Assembly: GCF_005434965.1 (NCBI RefSeq)
Contig: NZ_SKCI01000001.1
Coordinates: 642,952 to 706,951, forward strand
DNA from: Marimonas lutisalis
GTDB lineage: Bacteria > Pseudomonadota > Alphaproteobacteria > Rhodobacterales > Rhodobacteraceae
Length of the DNA: 64,000 nt
Direction of reading: 5' to 3'
The notes below the pieces were generated by a model. That model saw only the letters and a list, made by a program, of their open reading frames with translations, searched no databases and had not been told where the DNA came from. Below, one piece after another: positions 43,544 to 53,330 of this stretch. Position numbers and translations under genes: made by a program. Within the stretch, counting starts at the first letter, position 1. Each line of letters starts with the position of its first letter.

Positions 43544-45366
43544 TATTCCACCGTCACCGATTTGGCGAGGTTGCGCGGCTGGTCGACATCGGTGCCCTTG
43601 GCGACGGCGGTGTGATAGGCCAGCAGCTGTGCGGGCAGGGCGTAGAGGATGGGGGTCAGTAGCGCATCGACCTGCGGCATCAGGAGGGTGATCCAGGCGT
43701 CGTCGGCAGCCTCGGACGCGCCGGCCTCGTCGGTGATCAGGAGCACGCGGCCGCCGCGGGCGATGACCTCTTGCATGTTCGAGGTGGTCTTGTCGAAGAG
43801 GCCGTCGCGGGGGGCCATCACCACCACCGGTACGTGCTTGTCGATCAGGGCAATGGGGCCGTGCTTGAGTTCGCCCGATGCATAAGCTTCGGCGTGTATA
43901 TAGCTGATTTCTTTAAGTTTAAGCGCGCCCTCAAGGGCGAGGGGATACATCAGGCCGCGGCCCAGGAAAAGGATATCGCGGGCCTCGGCCAGCTTGCGCG
44001 CGGCGTCGGCCATCGGGCGCGAGCGGTCGAGCGCGGTGTTGAAGGCCGAGGGCAGCGCGCGCAGCTGGCTGAGCAGATCGGCCAGCCGGTCGGCATCCAG
44101 CGCGCCGCGATCATGCGCGGCCTTGAGGGCGAGCATGTAGAGCACGGTGAGCTGGCAGGTGAACGCCTTGGTCGAGGCGACGCCGATTTCCGTGCCGGCC
44201 AGGATCGGCAGGGCGAGATCGGATTCGCGCGCGATCGAGCTTTCGGGGACGTTGACGACCGACAGGATGGTGGAGGCCCTGCCTTCGCAAAAGCGCAGGG
44301 CGGCCAGGGTGTCGGCGGTTTCGCCGGATTGCGAGACGAAAAGCGCGGCGGTGCGCGCCGGAATGGGCGGTTCGCGGTAGCGGAACTCGGACGCGATATC
44401 GACATCGACGGGAATGCCGGCCAGCTGCTCGAACCAGTATTTCGCGGTCAGGCAGGCATAGAAGGCGGTGCCGCAGGCCACCATGGTGAGCCGGTCGATC
44501 CCGGTGAAATCGAGCCCGGCGCCGGGCAGGACCACCGATTTCCCGTCTTCGGAGAGGTAGTGCATGATCGCCTCGCCGATGACCTTGGGCTGTTCGGCGA
44601 TCTCCTTGGCCATGAAATGCTTGTGCCCGCCCTTGTCGACCTGGGTGTTCTCGATCGACACCGCGCGGATTTCGCGGTTGGCCGGGCGACCTGCGGAATC
44701 GAGGATTTCGAGCGTGTCGCGGGTGATGACGGCGAAATCGCCCTCTTCGAGATAGGTGATCTGGTTGGTCATCGGCGCCAGCGCGATGGCGTCACTGCCC
44801 ACGAACATCTCGCCCTCGCCATGGCCGATGGCCAGGGGCGAGCCCTGGCGCGCGGCGATCAGCAGGTCATCTTCGCCCTCGAAAAGGAAGCAGAGCGCAT
44901 AGGCGCCTTCGAGACGCTTGATGGTTTCCAGCGCGGCATCACGCGGGGACAGGCCCTGGTCCATGTAGTATTGCACCAGCAGCGCGACGGTTTCGGTATC
45001 GGTTTCGGTCGAGAAATGGATGCCCTTTTCGGCGAGATCGGCGCGGATGTCGCGGAAATTCTCGATGATGCCGTTGTGCACGACGGCGACGGGGCCGGCG
45101 CGATGGGGATGGGCATTGTCGACCGTGGGTGCGCCGTGCGTGGCCCAGCGGGTATGGCCGATCCCGGCCTTTCCGGCGAGCGGATCATGCACCAGCAGGT
45201 CGGAGAGATTGACCAGCTTGCCCACCGCGCGGCGGCGGTCGAGATGGCCTTCGTTCAGCGTGGCGATGCCGGCGCTGTCATAGCCGCGATATTCCAGCCG
45301 CTTGAGCGCCTCGACGAGGAGTGGGGCGGCTTCGTGATTGCCGAGGACCCCTACAATACCGCACAT
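43543..45366 (-). CDS. glmS: Glutamine-fructose-6-phosphate aminotransferase
   Basis: The protein has 607 residues, the usual GlmS length. The N-terminal amidotransferase begins MCGIVGVLGN with the catalytic Cys2. Two SIS domains follow (VACGTAFYACLTAKYWFEQL; FVSQSGETADTLAALRF; LGRGLMYPLALEGALKLKEI), and the C-terminus DQPRNLAKSVTVE is conserved. It makes glucosamine-6-phosphate for peptidoglycan and LPS. It overlaps glmU upstream and the PNPO-like gene downstream by TAATG in each case. Confidence 0.97.
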   Translation of the reverse strand: MCGIVGVLGNHEAAPLLVEALKRLEYRGYDSAGIATLNEGHLDRRRAVGKLVNLSDLLVHDPLAGKAGIGHTRWATHGAPTVDNAHPHRAGPVAVVHNGIIENFRDIRADLAEKGIHFSTETDTETVALLVQYYMDQGLSPRDAALETIKRLEGAYALCFLFEGEDDLLIAARQGSPLAIGHGEGEMFVGSDAIALAPMTNQITYLEEGDFAVITRDTLEILDSAGRPANREIRAVSIENTQVDKGGHKHFMAKEIAEQPKVIGEAIMHYLSEDGKSVVLPGAGLDFTGIDRLTMVACGTAFYACLTAKYWFEQLAGIPVDVDIASEFRYREPPIPARTAALFVSQSGETADTLAALRFCEGRASTILSVVNVPESSIARESDLALPILAGTEIGVASTKAFTCQLTVLYMLALKAAHDRGALDADRLADLLSQLRALPSAFNTALDRSRPMADAARKLAEARDILFLGRGLMYPLALEGALKLKEISYIHAEAYASGELKHGPIALIDKHVPVVVMAPRDGLFDKTTSNMQEVIARGGRVLLITDEAGASEAADDAWITLLMPQVDALLTPILYALPAQLLAYHTAVAKGTDVDQPRNLAKSVTVE

Positions 45367-46721
45367 TATCCGGCCTCCTTGTCGCGTTTTGCTTTCTTGA
45401 CCTTTAACATTTCGAACAATTTGACGGCGAGGCCGGGTTTGTTGACCTGCTCGGCCCGGCCGATGGCCATGGCGCCGTCGGGCACGTTCTTGTTCACGAT
45501 CGTGCCGGTTGCCGTCATCGCGTCGTCGCCAACGGTGACCGGGGCGACCAGCATGGTGTTCGAGCCGACAAAGGCCCGTGCGCCGATGCTGGTGTGGTGT
45601 TTCATCACGCCATCGTAGTTGCAGGTGATGGTGCCCGCGCCGATATTCGTGGCCTCGCCAACGCTGGCATCGCCGATATAGGTCAGGTGGTTGGCCTTGG
45701 CGCCTTCGGCCAGCGTGGCGTTCTTGATCTCGACGAAATTGCCGACATGGACGTTTTCCGAAAGCTCGGCCCCGGGGCGCAGGCGGGCATAGGGCCCGAC
45801 GATGGCGCCGCGGCTGACATGGCAGCCTTCGAGGTGGGAGAAGGCGCGGATGCGGGCGCCGGATTCGATGGTGACGCCGGGGCCGAAGACCACGTTCTGT
45901 TCGATCAGCGCATCGCGGCCGATCACCGTGTCATGGGCGAAATGCACGGTTTCGGGCGCCGGGAGGGTGATGCCGTTCTCGAGTGCCTCGGCCCGGGCGC
46001 GGGCCTGAAAGGAGGCTTCGGCCTGGGCCAGTTGCGCGCGGGAATTCACGCCCATGGTTTCCGCCTCGTCACAGGTGACGGCGGTGGCCGAAAGGTCGCG
46101 GTCGCGGGCAATGGCGATGATATCGGTCAGGTAGTATTCGCCGCTGGCATTGTCGTTGCTGACGTCATCGAGTAGGTCGAAGAGTGTTTTTGTGGAAGCG
46201 GCAATAACACCGCTATTGCAGAGAGTTATCGCGCGCTCTTCATCTGATGCGTCAGCGTGTTCGACGATCCGTTCCAGGGTGTCGCCGGACATCACCAGCC
46301 GGCCGTAGCGGCCCGGATCGGCGGCTTCGAACCCCAGCACGACAACGTCGTGGCGGGTGCGCGCGGCGGCCATGTCGGCCAGGGTTTCGGGGCGGATGAA
46401 AGGCGTGTCCCCATAGAGCACGATCACGTCGCCGTCCTGATCGGCGAGGGCATCGCGCGCGCAGAGAACCGCGTGACCGGTGCCGAGCTGTTCGTCCTGG
46501 AGCACGACCTCGGCCGTCTCGTCGAACGCCTGCGCGGCAGCGGCGACGAGATCGGCGCCGACCCCGGCGACGATCACGGTTTTTTCCGGCTCGAGCGCCG
46601 CGCCGGATTTCATCGCGTGCACGAGAAGGGGCGCGCCGGCGACTTCGTGCAGAACTTTCGGGAGGTCCGATTTCATCCGCGTGCCTTGCCCCGCGGCGAG
46701 GATGATCAGGCTCGTGCTCAT
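45366..46721 (-). CDS. glmU: Bifunctional GlcNAc-1-P uridyltransferase / GlcN-1-P acetyltransferase
   Basis: The 451-residue protein has an N-terminal nucleotidyltransferase domain (LIILAAGQGTRMKSDLPKVL; LYGDTPFIRPETL). A left-handed beta-helix acetyltransferase domain follows (ARLRPGAELSENVHVGNFVE; ANHLTYIGDASVGEATNIGA; YDGVMKHHTSIG). It makes UDP-GlcNAc, completing the pathway begun by GlmS. Start at MSTSLIILAAG; the frame continues far upstream but without coding character. Its stop overlaps the glmS ATG. Confidence 0.97.
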   Translation of the reverse strand: MSTSLIILAAGQGTRMKSDLPKVLHEVAGAPLLVHAMKSGAALEPEKTVIVAGVGADLVAAAAQAFDETAEVVLQDEQLGTGHAVLCARDALADQDGDVIVLYGDTPFIRPETLADMAAARTRHDVVVLGFEAADPGRYGRLVMSGDTLERIVEHADASDEERAITLCNSGVIAASTKTLFDLLDDVSNDNASGEYYLTDIIAIARDRDLSATAVTCDEAETMGVNSRAQLAQAEASFQARARAEALENGITLPAPETVHFAHDTVIGRDALIEQNVVFGPGVTIESGARIRAFSHLEGCHVSRGAIVGPYARLRPGAELSENVHVGNFVEIKNATLAEGAKANHLTYIGDASVGEATNIGAGTITCNYDGVMKHHTSIGARAFVGSNTMLVAPVTVGDDAMTATGTIVNKNVPDGAMAIGRAEQVNKPGLAVKLFEMLKVKKAKRDKEAG

Positions 46722-46851
46722 CAAGGTTTCTCTTGTTATTGCCTTCGCGCCCGTTTTATCCGGTTCAAGTCGTATGGCAAGGGCGGGCGCGATCAATATA
46801 GATTGCGGCATGTGACAGGGGCAGGCGGGTTTTCGCCGGAAGGACGGACCA

Positions 46852-47514
46852 ATGAAATCTGTGATTTTCGATCTGGACGGGACGCTGGCGGACACCAGCG
46901 GAGATCTGATCGCGGCGGCGAATGCCTGTTTCCGGGCGATGGGCGCGGGCGACATGCTGGATGCCATGGGCGATGCCGGAACGGCGCTGCGCGGCGGCAA
47001 GGCGATGCTGCGGCTGGGGCTGTCGCGGCTGGAGCGGGCAGACGAGGCCGAGATCGAGCGCTGGTATCCGCGCCTTCTGGAGGAGTATGCCGGGGCGATC
47101 GACCATCATACGGTGCTGTATCCCGGGGCAATGGAGGTGGTCGAGTTTCTGGCGGGGGCAGGGTTCGGCGTGGGGATCTGCACCAACAAGCCCGAGGCGC
47201 TGGCCGAGCGGCTGATGCAGAGCCTGGGCGCGCGGGATGCCTTTGGCGCGCTGGTGGGCGCCGACACGCTGCCGGTGCGCAAGCCCGACCCCGAGCCGCT
47301 GCGCGAAACGGCCCGGCGCCTGGGCGGAGATCCGGCGCGCTGCCTGCTGGTGGGGGACAGCGACACCGACCGCAACACCGCCCGCGCGGCCGGCGTGCCC
47401 AGTGTCCTGGTCACCTTCGGCCCATCGGGAGAGGACATGGCGGCGCTGGAACCCGAGGCACTGATCGATGCCTTCGAGGAATTGCCGGACGTGGTGGAGC
47501 GGCTGTTGGGGTAA
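46852..47514 (+). CDS. gph: HAD-family phosphatase, phosphoglycolate phosphatase type
   Basis: The 220-residue HAD hydrolase has motif I FDLDGTLADTSGDL (nucleophile Asp), motif II CTNKPEAL, the Lys in RKPDPEPL and motif IV VGDSDTDRNTARAAGVPSV. This sequence pattern is typical of Gph, which clears 2-phosphoglycolate from DNA repair or photorespiration. It is divergent from glmU across 130 nt. GGAAGGACGG precedes the start. Confidence 0.88.
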   Translation: MKSVIFDLDGTLADTSGDLIAAANACFRAMGAGDMLDAMGDAGTALRGGKAMLRLGLSRLERADEAEIERWYPRLLEEYAGAIDHHTVLYPGAMEVVEFLAGAGFGVGICTNKPEALAERLMQSLGARDAFGALVGADTLPVRKPDPEPLRETARRLGGDPARCLLVGDSDTDRNTARAAGVPSVLVTFGPSGEDMAALEPEALIDAFEELPDVVERLLG

Positions 47515-47637
47515 GCCCGGCCAAGCTACTGCCCAAGGTTGTGAAGCTTGACCCGGGCAACACCGGGGTGGCAGCCTGCCAGCAGTGATTTAATGCGTAC
47601 GCTTTTGTCCCTGACAGAAACAACGCGACCGATTTTG

Positions 47638-48756
47638 ATGAACGAGACCCGGATTCTGGATCTGGTGGACCTGTGTTACCAGGCGCTGGATTGCGCGGAT
47701 ACATGGCAGCATTTCGTGGCCGAGGCCTGCGACATGTTTCAGGCGGATGCCTGTGATTTCACTGTCGAGGACTACAACTCGGGCGTGGCGACCGCATTGG
47801 GCTCGGTCGGGTTCGATCCGGGCTTTCGGGTGGATTATGATATTGATTTCCTGGGGGAAAACGGCTGGATCGAGCAACTGAAGAACCTGCCGCTTGGGCG
47901 CGCCTTCGAAAACCAGATGGAGCCCGAGGATTTTGAAAACTCAGCCTATTACAACGAATGGGTTCGGCCACAGGGATTTCGCCATGCGATCGGGGCATTG
48001 CTGGACAATTCCGGCGCGCGGGCGATCCATTTCGGCCTGTTGCGGTTGCGGGATCGCGATATGTTCGAAAGAGACGATGCGCGCCTGATCGACCGGGTCT
48101 TGCCGCATATGCGCCGCGTGGTCGACCTGCGCGGCCGGCTTGCGCGGATCGGGGCGGCAGAGGCCGCTATGCAGCACCTTGTCGAAAGTCTGCAGATGCC
48201 GGCTCTGTTGCTGGATGAAGATGCGCGCCTGGTGGAAGCCAACACCGCTGCGCAGGAGTTCCTGCGCGCAGAAGAGGAGATGCGGGTCCGTCGGGGCGTG
48301 CTGCGGTTTCGGGACCGAGAGGCCGAGCTTGCGTTGGGTCATGCGCTCGCGACGGCTGCGCATATCGAGCTTCTGGCCGAGAGCCCGCAGCGGTGCGAGA
48401 TCGTTCTTCGGCGGCGAGATTTAGCTTCACCGGCGATGATCATCGATGTCATCCCGCTGCGTTTTGGTTCGAGCCATGGCGCGCAAGGGCCGCTTTCCCT
48501 GGTCATCATCACGGATCCGGCAGCATCAGTCGATGATACGTCCGCCGTGTTGTCGCAGATCTGGGGGCTGACGCCGACCGAGGCGAAACTGTCGCTGGCC
48601 CTGGCCAACGGCGAGAGCCTGGCGGCGTTCAGCGCGCGGCTGAACATGAGCATCGGGACCGCGCGCTGGCACCTGAAGAACGCCGAGGGCAAACTAGGCG
48701 TGTCCAGTATCGCGGCACTGACGGCAATGGTGCAGGGGGCCCTGCGCCGCCCGTGA
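47638..48756 (+). CDS. LuxR-type helix-turn-helix transcriptional regulator
   Basis: The 372-residue protein has an N-terminal sensory region, a PAS-like middle (about residues 180-290; LQMPALLLDEDARLVEANTA) and a C-terminal LuxR HTH (WGLTPTEAKLSLALANGESL, then SIGTARWHLKNAEGKLGVSS). Homologous proteins start a few residues before ILDLVDLCYQA, so MNETRILD is preferred; ATG 47593 or TTG 47548 are possible. No quorum-sensing synthase lies near. Ligand and targets unknown. Confidence 0.85.
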   Translation: MNETRILDLVDLCYQALDCADTWQHFVAEACDMFQADACDFTVEDYNSGVATALGSVGFDPGFRVDYDIDFLGENGWIEQLKNLPLGRAFENQMEPEDFENSAYYNEWVRPQGFRHAIGALLDNSGARAIHFGLLRLRDRDMFERDDARLIDRVLPHMRRVVDLRGRLARIGAAEAAMQHLVESLQMPALLLDEDARLVEANTAAQEFLRAEEEMRVRRGVLRFRDREAELALGHALATAAHIELLAESPQRCEIVLRRRDLASPAMIIDVIPLRFGSSHGAQGPLSLVIITDPAASVDDTSAVLSQIWGLTPTEAKLSLALANGESLAAFSARLNMSIGTARWHLKNAEGKLGVSSIAALTAMVQGALRRP

Positions 48757-48779
48757 CAGGGCCGCCCCTCCCATGTGGT

Positions 48780-48806
48780 AGGGGACGGAATGCCCCTCTC
48801 TTTTCT
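48780..48806 (+). terminator. Weak terminator-like hairpin after the LuxR-type gene
   Basis: A 5-bp stem (AGGGG / CCCCT) with an 8-nt loop is followed by CTCTTTTCT, 24 nt after the stop codon. Confidence 0.35.
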
Positions 48807-48859
48807 ACCTTCGAGCCACGGCCATATGGCGGGGCCGGGAATTTAAAGGAGGGCGTTTC

Positions 48860-49426
48860 ATGGGAAGATTTCTGACAGGCGTTTTTGCCGCAATCGCATT
48901 TTCGGCCACGGTGATGAGCGGGCCGGTTCTGGCCCTTGACGTGCCGGAGAAAAAGCGCACCGACATCGGGTTGTACCTGACCGCGAGCGAAGCGGCGCAG
49001 ATGCGGGCATCCCGGTCCGGGACACTTTTGATCGACGTGCGCACCCGGGCCGAGGTGGCCTTTGTCGGGCAGGCGGCGGGCGTGGATCGCAATATCCCCT
49101 ACATGGTCGTCGATGAATTCTGGGAGTTCGACGCCAAGAAAAGCACCTACAAGCTGAGCGTCAATCCCGATTTCGCGGCCAGGGTCGCGGAACTGGTGGC
49201 CGCCCGCGGATTGGGCAAGGATGCCACTCTCATCCTGATGTGCCGTTCGGGCAGCCGCAGCGCGAAGGCGGCAAACCTGCTGGCCAAGCTGGGATATGCG
49301 CAGGTCTACTCGGTGGTCGACGGCTTCGAGGGGGACAAGGGGCCGAGCGGCCTGCGCGATGTGAACGGCTGGAAAAACTCGGGCCTGGCGTGGAGTTACA
49401 AGCTTCCTCCCGAAACGGTCTATTGA
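48860..49426 (+). CDS. Exported rhodanese-like protein
   Basis: The 188-residue protein has a strong AAAGGAGGG site 6 nt before the ATG and a signal peptide (LTGVFAAIAFSATVMSGPVL, cut near LALD). A single rhodanese domain has LLIDVRTRAEVAFVGQAAGV and the active loop LMCRSGSRSAKAANLLAKLG. It is longer than the rhodanese at 21390 by an insert (YMVVDEFWEFDAKKSTYKLS). This is a periplasmic sulfurtransferase-type protein; partner unknown. Confidence 0.88.
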   Translation: MGRFLTGVFAAIAFSATVMSGPVLALDVPEKKRTDIGLYLTASEAAQMRASRSGTLLIDVRTRAEVAFVGQAAGVDRNIPYMVVDEFWEFDAKKSTYKLSVNPDFAARVAELVAARGLGKDATLILMCRSGSRSAKAANLLAKLGYAQVYSVVDGFEGDKGPSGLRDVNGWKNSGLAWSYKLPPETVY

Positions 49427-49546
49427 TCGTTTCGATGCGCCTTCGGCGCCAATCGAGCGGCAGGCGGGCTGTAATGGCCCGCCTGCACCCCGATTTGGCC
49501 AGCCAGGACGATTGACGCGCGCCGCGTGCCGACGCACAAAAGGCAC

Positions 49547-50746
49547 ATGAGCGAGATTTTCAAAGGTAATTTCACCCAGCAGGAGCCGATCCCGGACGAG
49601 GCGATCGCGGCGGCCGTCGAGGTGATGAAAACCGGCCGGCTGCACCGTTACAACGTGGCAGGCGACGACCCGGGCGAAGTGGCGCTTCTGGAACAGGAAT
49701 TCGCAAGGGCGATGGGGGTGAAATACTGCCTGGCCGTGGCGTCGGGCGGATATGCCATGGCCTGCGCCCTGCGCGCGGTCGGGGTAAAGCCCGGTGACAA
49801 GGTTCTGACCAACACCTTCACGCTGGCCCCGGTGCCGGGGTCCATCGCCAGCGTTGGCGCGGTGCCCGTGTTCGTGGGCGTGACCGAGGACCTGGTCATC
49901 GACCTCGATGACCTTGTGGCCAAGGTCGGGCAAGCGAAGGTGCTGATGCTGAGCCATATGCGCGGGCACCTGGCGGACATGGACCGGTTGATGGAGATCT
50001 GCGACGCGGCCGGCGTAACCGTAATCGAGGATTGCGCCCACACGATGGGCGCGAAATGGCGCGGGCGGCTGAGCGGCACCGACGGGCTTATCGGGTGCTA
50101 TTCGACCCAGACGTACAAGCATCTCAACTCCGGCGAGGGCGGGTTCCTGGTGACGGATGACGAGGATGTCGCCGCGCGCGCGATCATCCTGTCGGGCTCC
50201 TACATGCTTTATGGCCGGCACCTGGCGGCGCCGGGGCCCGAGGTGTTCGAGCGGGTGAAATATGTCACCCCCAACGTGTCGGGGCGGATGGACAACCTGC
50301 GCGCAGCGATCCTGCGGCCGCAGCTGCGCCGGCTGGACGCGCAATGCGAGGCGTGGAACGCACGATACCGCGCGGTCGAGGACGGGTTGCGCGGCACGCC
50401 GGGCCTGACCGTGGTCGAGCGGCCCGCGGAGGAATATTACGTGGGCTCGTCGATCCAGTTCCTGCTGCTGGACTGGGCCGAGGAGCAGATCGACGCGGTT
50501 CTGAAACGCTGTGCCGCGCGCGGCGTCGAGCTCAAATGGTTCGGCGGGGCCGAGCCCACGGGCTTTACCAGCCGCTATGACAGCTGGCGCTATGCGCCGT
50601 CCGAGCTGATGCCCGAGAGCGACCGGGTACTGAAAGGCATCCTGGACATGCGCCTGCCGCTGACCTTCAGCCTGGAGGATTGCGCGCTGATTGCGCGGAT
50701 CATCCGCGCGGAGGTGGGCGCGGTGTTCCAGGGCGAGGCGGCGTGA
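49547..50746 (+). CDS. DegT/DnrJ/EryC1/StrS-family PLP aminotransferase
   Basis: The 399-residue protein has KYCLAVASGGYAMACALRAV, PVFVGVTEDLVIDLDDL, VIEDCAHTMGAKWRGRLSGT and the Schiff-base Lys in CYSTQTYKHLNSGEGGFLVT, all features of sugar aminotransferases. These transfer amino groups to keto sugars in surface polysaccharide or aminoglycoside synthesis, although no other sugar genes are nearby. Start MSEIFKGN after AAAAGG. Its stop overlaps the next gene by GTGA. Confidence 0.9.
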   Translation: MSEIFKGNFTQQEPIPDEAIAAAVEVMKTGRLHRYNVAGDDPGEVALLEQEFARAMGVKYCLAVASGGYAMACALRAVGVKPGDKVLTNTFTLAPVPGSIASVGAVPVFVGVTEDLVIDLDDLVAKVGQAKVLMLSHMRGHLADMDRLMEICDAAGVTVIEDCAHTMGAKWRGRLSGTDGLIGCYSTQTYKHLNSGEGGFLVTDDEDVAARAIILSGSYMLYGRHLAAPGPEVFERVKYVTPNVSGRMDNLRAAILRPQLRRLDAQCEAWNARYRAVEDGLRGTPGLTVVERPAEEYYVGSSIQFLLLDWAEEQIDAVLKRCAARGVELKWFGGAEPTGFTSRYDSWRYAPSELMPESDRVLKGILDMRLPLTFSLEDCALIARIIRAEVGAVFQGEAA

Positions 50747-51468
50747 GGCGCATCATCGCGCTGGACCTTGCGCGCAGCGCGGCGTTGCTGCTGATGGCAG
50801 TGTTTCACTTTACCTACGACCTGGAGATGTTCGGGCTGATCGCGGGCGGCACGATCGCGTCGCCGCCCTGGCGGCTGTTTGCGGAGTGCATCGCGGGCAG
50901 TTTCATCTTTCTCTCAGGGATCAGCCTGTGGCTGGCGCATGCGCAGGGCCTGCGCTGGCGGGCGTTCTGGCGGCGGCTGGCGGTGGTTGGCGCGGCGGCG
51001 GCGCTGGTGAGCGCGGCAACGCTGATCGCGATGCCTCAGGTGTTCGTCTATTTCGGCATCCTGCATTGCATCGCGGTGTCGGGGCTGGTGGGGGTGCTGT
51101 TCCTGCGCCTGCCGGCGGTGGTGACGCTGCTGGCGGCGGTCGCGGTGTGGATGGCGCCCGAATATCTGCAGGACCCGGCGTTCAACCAGCCGTGGCTGTA
51201 CTGGTCGGGGCTGGCCACCCAGGTGCGCCCGGCGATGGATTTCGTGCCGGTCCTGCCCTGGCTGGCGCCGGCGCTGGCCGGGCTGGCCCTGGCGCGGCTG
51301 GCCGATGGCGCCGGGCTGTTCGAGCGCCTGCGCGGTGGGGGGACCCCGGCGCGCGCGTGGCGCTGGCTGGCCTGGCCGGGGCGGCATAGCCTGATGGTTT
51401 ACCTGCTGCACCAGCCGGTTCTGATGGGGCTGGTCTGGTTTTTCGTGCAGTTGCGCGCGCTGGCGTGA
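50743..51468 (+). CDS. DUF1624/HGSNAT-type membrane acetyltransferase
   Basis: The 241-residue protein starts with GTG in a GTGA overlap. It opens with IIALDLARSAALLLMAVFHF, then TYDLEMFGLIAGG, a pattern of heparan-glucosaminide N-acetyltransferase-like proteins (DUF1624). It has about seven membrane segments, ending with RHSLMVYLLHQPVLMGLVWF. It may modify a cell-surface sugar together with the coupled aminotransferase; this pairing is inference from context. Confidence 0.85.
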   Translation: MRRIIALDLARSAALLLMAVFHFTYDLEMFGLIAGGTIASPPWRLFAECIAGSFIFLSGISLWLAHAQGLRWRAFWRRLAVVGAAAALVSAATLIAMPQVFVYFGILHCIAVSGLVGVLFLRLPAVVTLLAAVAVWMAPEYLQDPAFNQPWLYWSGLATQVRPAMDFVPVLPWLAPALAGLALARLADGAGLFERLRGGGTPARAWRWLAWPGRHSLMVYLLHQPVLMGLVWFFVQLRALA

Positions 51469-51541
51469 CGCGAAGCGGTTGATCCGAATCGGGTGATCCG
51501 GTAGGAAATGAACAAGTGTTCAATAAACTGGAGGGCGGCCC

Positions 51542-52705
51542 ATGTTCATGGGAGCGATGAATTTCGATCTGGGCGAGGATGTGAACGCGATGCGCGAGAT
51601 GGTGCATCGCTGGGCGCAGGAGCGGATCAAGCCGATGGCCGCCGAGATCGACCAGAAGAACGAGTTTCCCAACGAGTTGTGGCGCGAATTCGGCGAGCTT
51701 GGGCTTTTGGGCGTGACCACGCCCGAGGAATACGGCGGCTCGGACATGAGTTACCTGGCGCATGTGATCGCGGTTGAGGAAATTGCCCGCGCGAGCGCCA
51801 GCGTCAGCCTGAGCTATGGCGCGCATTCAAACCTCTGCGTGAACCAGATCCGCCGCAACGCGACCCCGGAGCAGAAGGCGAAGTTCCTGCCCAAGCTGTG
51901 TTCGGGCGAGCATATTGGCGCATTGGCGATGAGCGAGCCGAGCGCCGGGTCGGACGTGGTGAGCATGAAGCTGCGCGCCGACAAGAAAAATGACCGTTAC
52001 GTTCTCAATGGCAACAAGTACTGGATCACCAACGGGCCGGATGCCGATATCCTGGTGGTCTATGCCAAGACGGACATGGACGCGGGGCCGAAGGGCATCA
52101 CCGCCTTCATCATCGAGAAGAGCATGGTCGGATTTTCCACCTCGAACCATTTCGACAAGCTCGGGATGCGCGGCTCGAACACGGCCGAGCTGATCTTCGA
52201 CAATGTGGAAGTGCCGTTCGAGAACGTGCTTGGCGAAGAGGGCAAGGGCGTGGCCGTTCTGATGTCGGGGCTCGATTACGAGCGCGTGGTGCTGAGCGGC
52301 ATCGGCACCGGGATCATGGCGGCCTGCATGGACGAGGTCATGCCGTATATGAAAGAGCGCGAGCAGTTCGGCCAGCCGATCGGGAATTTCCAGCTGATGC
52401 AGGGCAAGATCGCCGACATGTATACCAGCATGAATTCGGCCCGCGCCTATGTCTACGAGGTGGCCAAGGCCTGTGACCGCGGCGAGGTGACCCGGCAGGA
52501 TGCGGCGGCCTGTGTGCTTTATGCCAGCGAAGAGGCGATGAAGGTGAGCCACCAGGCGGTGCAGGCCTTTGGCGGGGCGGGGTACCTGAACGACAACCCG
52601 GTGGGCCGGATTTTCCGGGATGCCAAGCTGATGGAGATCGGCGCGGGCACGAGCGAGATCCGCCGGATGCTGGTGGGCCGGGAACTGATGGGCCTGATGG
52701 GGTGA
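51542..52705 (+). CDS. Isovaleryl-CoA dehydrogenase
   Basis: The 387-residue acyl-CoA dehydrogenase has [37 protein letters not shown] and the FAD-contacting [16 protein letters not shown]. Glu in [18 protein letters not shown] is placed as the catalytic base characteristic of isovaleryl-CoA dehydrogenases rather than short-chain ones. It converts isovaleryl-CoA to 3-methylcrotonyl-CoA in leucine catabolism. The carboxylase, lyase and hydratase of the pathway follow within 11 kb. GGAGGG precedes the start; a second in-frame ATG is at 51548. Confidence 0.93.
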   Translation: MFMGAMNFDLGEDVNAMREMVHRWAQERIKPMAAEIDQKNEFPNELWREFGELGLLGVTTPEEYGGSDMSYLAHVIAVEEIARASASVSLSYGAHSNLCVNQIRRNATPEQKAKFLPKLCSGEHIGALAMSEPSAGSDVVSMKLRADKKNDRYVLNGNKYWITNGPDADILVVYAKTDMDAGPKGITAFIIEKSMVGFSTSNHFDKLGMRGSNTAELIFDNVEVPFENVLGEEGKGVAVLMSGLDYERVVLSGIGTGIMAACMDEVMPYMKEREQFGQPIGNFQLMQGKIADMYTSMNSARAYVYEVAKACDRGEVTRQDAAACVLYASEEAMKVSHQAVQAFGGAGYLNDNPVGRIFRDAKLMEIGAGTSEIRRMLVGRELMGLMG

Positions 52706-53136
52706 GGATCGTCCGGGTCCTGATGGCGCTGGCGGCAATGCTTGTCGCGCCCGCGGCGCAGGCGAAGATCGCCGGGGATATCCCGCCGTTCAAGGCCTGT
52801 GCGACAGACCTGCTGAAGGACAACGAAGGAAACCTGATGGCTCCCCTCATGGCACCGGTGATCTGCGGCGAACGCCATGTTCCGATGCGGCAAAGCTACG
52901 ACTGGCCAGAGCGGTTGGACGCGGCCGAGGGCGTCCCGAGCTATGTGCTGGCCGGCATGGATCAGCAGCCGGACCACGGGCTTACCTGGGTCGCCGAAAG
53001 TTGTCCGGATGCCGACGTCGGGATCGACGCGCTGGAGGCGTGTATTTTTGCCGTCGCCAACGATGCCAGCCGCTGGGTCGATAGTCATCAATGGCTGAAC
53101 GGTCGCGATCCGCGTCAGCGGGCGCGAACAGACTAG
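52702..53136 (+). CDS. Hypothetical exported protein
   Basis: The 144-residue product starts at GTG overlapping the dehydrogenase stop as GTGA. A signal peptide ([20 protein letters not shown]) precedes a mature domain with four Cys residues (about residues 33, 55, 102, 113), suggesting two disulfides. [20 protein letters not shown] is notable. I recognise no family. Its coupling to isovaleryl-CoA dehydrogenase may be positional only. Confidence 0.7.
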   Translation: MRIVRVLMALAAMLVAPAAQAKIAGDIPPFKACATDLLKDNEGNLMAPLMAPVICGERHVPMRQSYDWPERLDAAEGVPSYVLAGMDQQPDHGLTWVAESCPDADVGIDALEACIFAVANDASRWVDSHQWLNGRDPRQRARTD

Positions 53137-53270
53137 GGGGCGGTGTCAGGATGCTGGAAGCGCGTGCATTTCTCTTGCTGGTTGCTGGGACCGCCGCAGG
53201 GCGGACCCTGGCCGGGCAAGCGCCGTGCCGGAACGGACATGGGGACGCCCGGCGGCGCCCCCATTCATGT

Positions 53271-53323
53271 GCCCGGGCCGGTCGTGCTGCCCGGGCCGGT
53301 CGTGCTGCCCGGGCCGGTCGCAT
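53271..53323 (+). repeat. 18-bp tandem repeat, about 2.9 copies
   Basis: The unit GCCCGGGCCGGTCGTGCT occurs at 53271-53288 and 53289-53306, and a third copy starts at 53307 with its last bases changed. The unit contains a CCCGGG palindrome. It lies just after the hypothetical exported protein gene, next to the 3' end of the convergent ompW gene. Confidence 0.85.
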
Positions 53324-53330
53324 GACCGGT

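Noticed and set aside
53143-53325. 60-codon GTG-start frame giving GPVVLP hexapeptide repeats
   Set aside because: The repeat comes from the 18-bp tandem DNA repeat, there is no convincing ribosome site or signal, and it overlaps only non-coding sequence.
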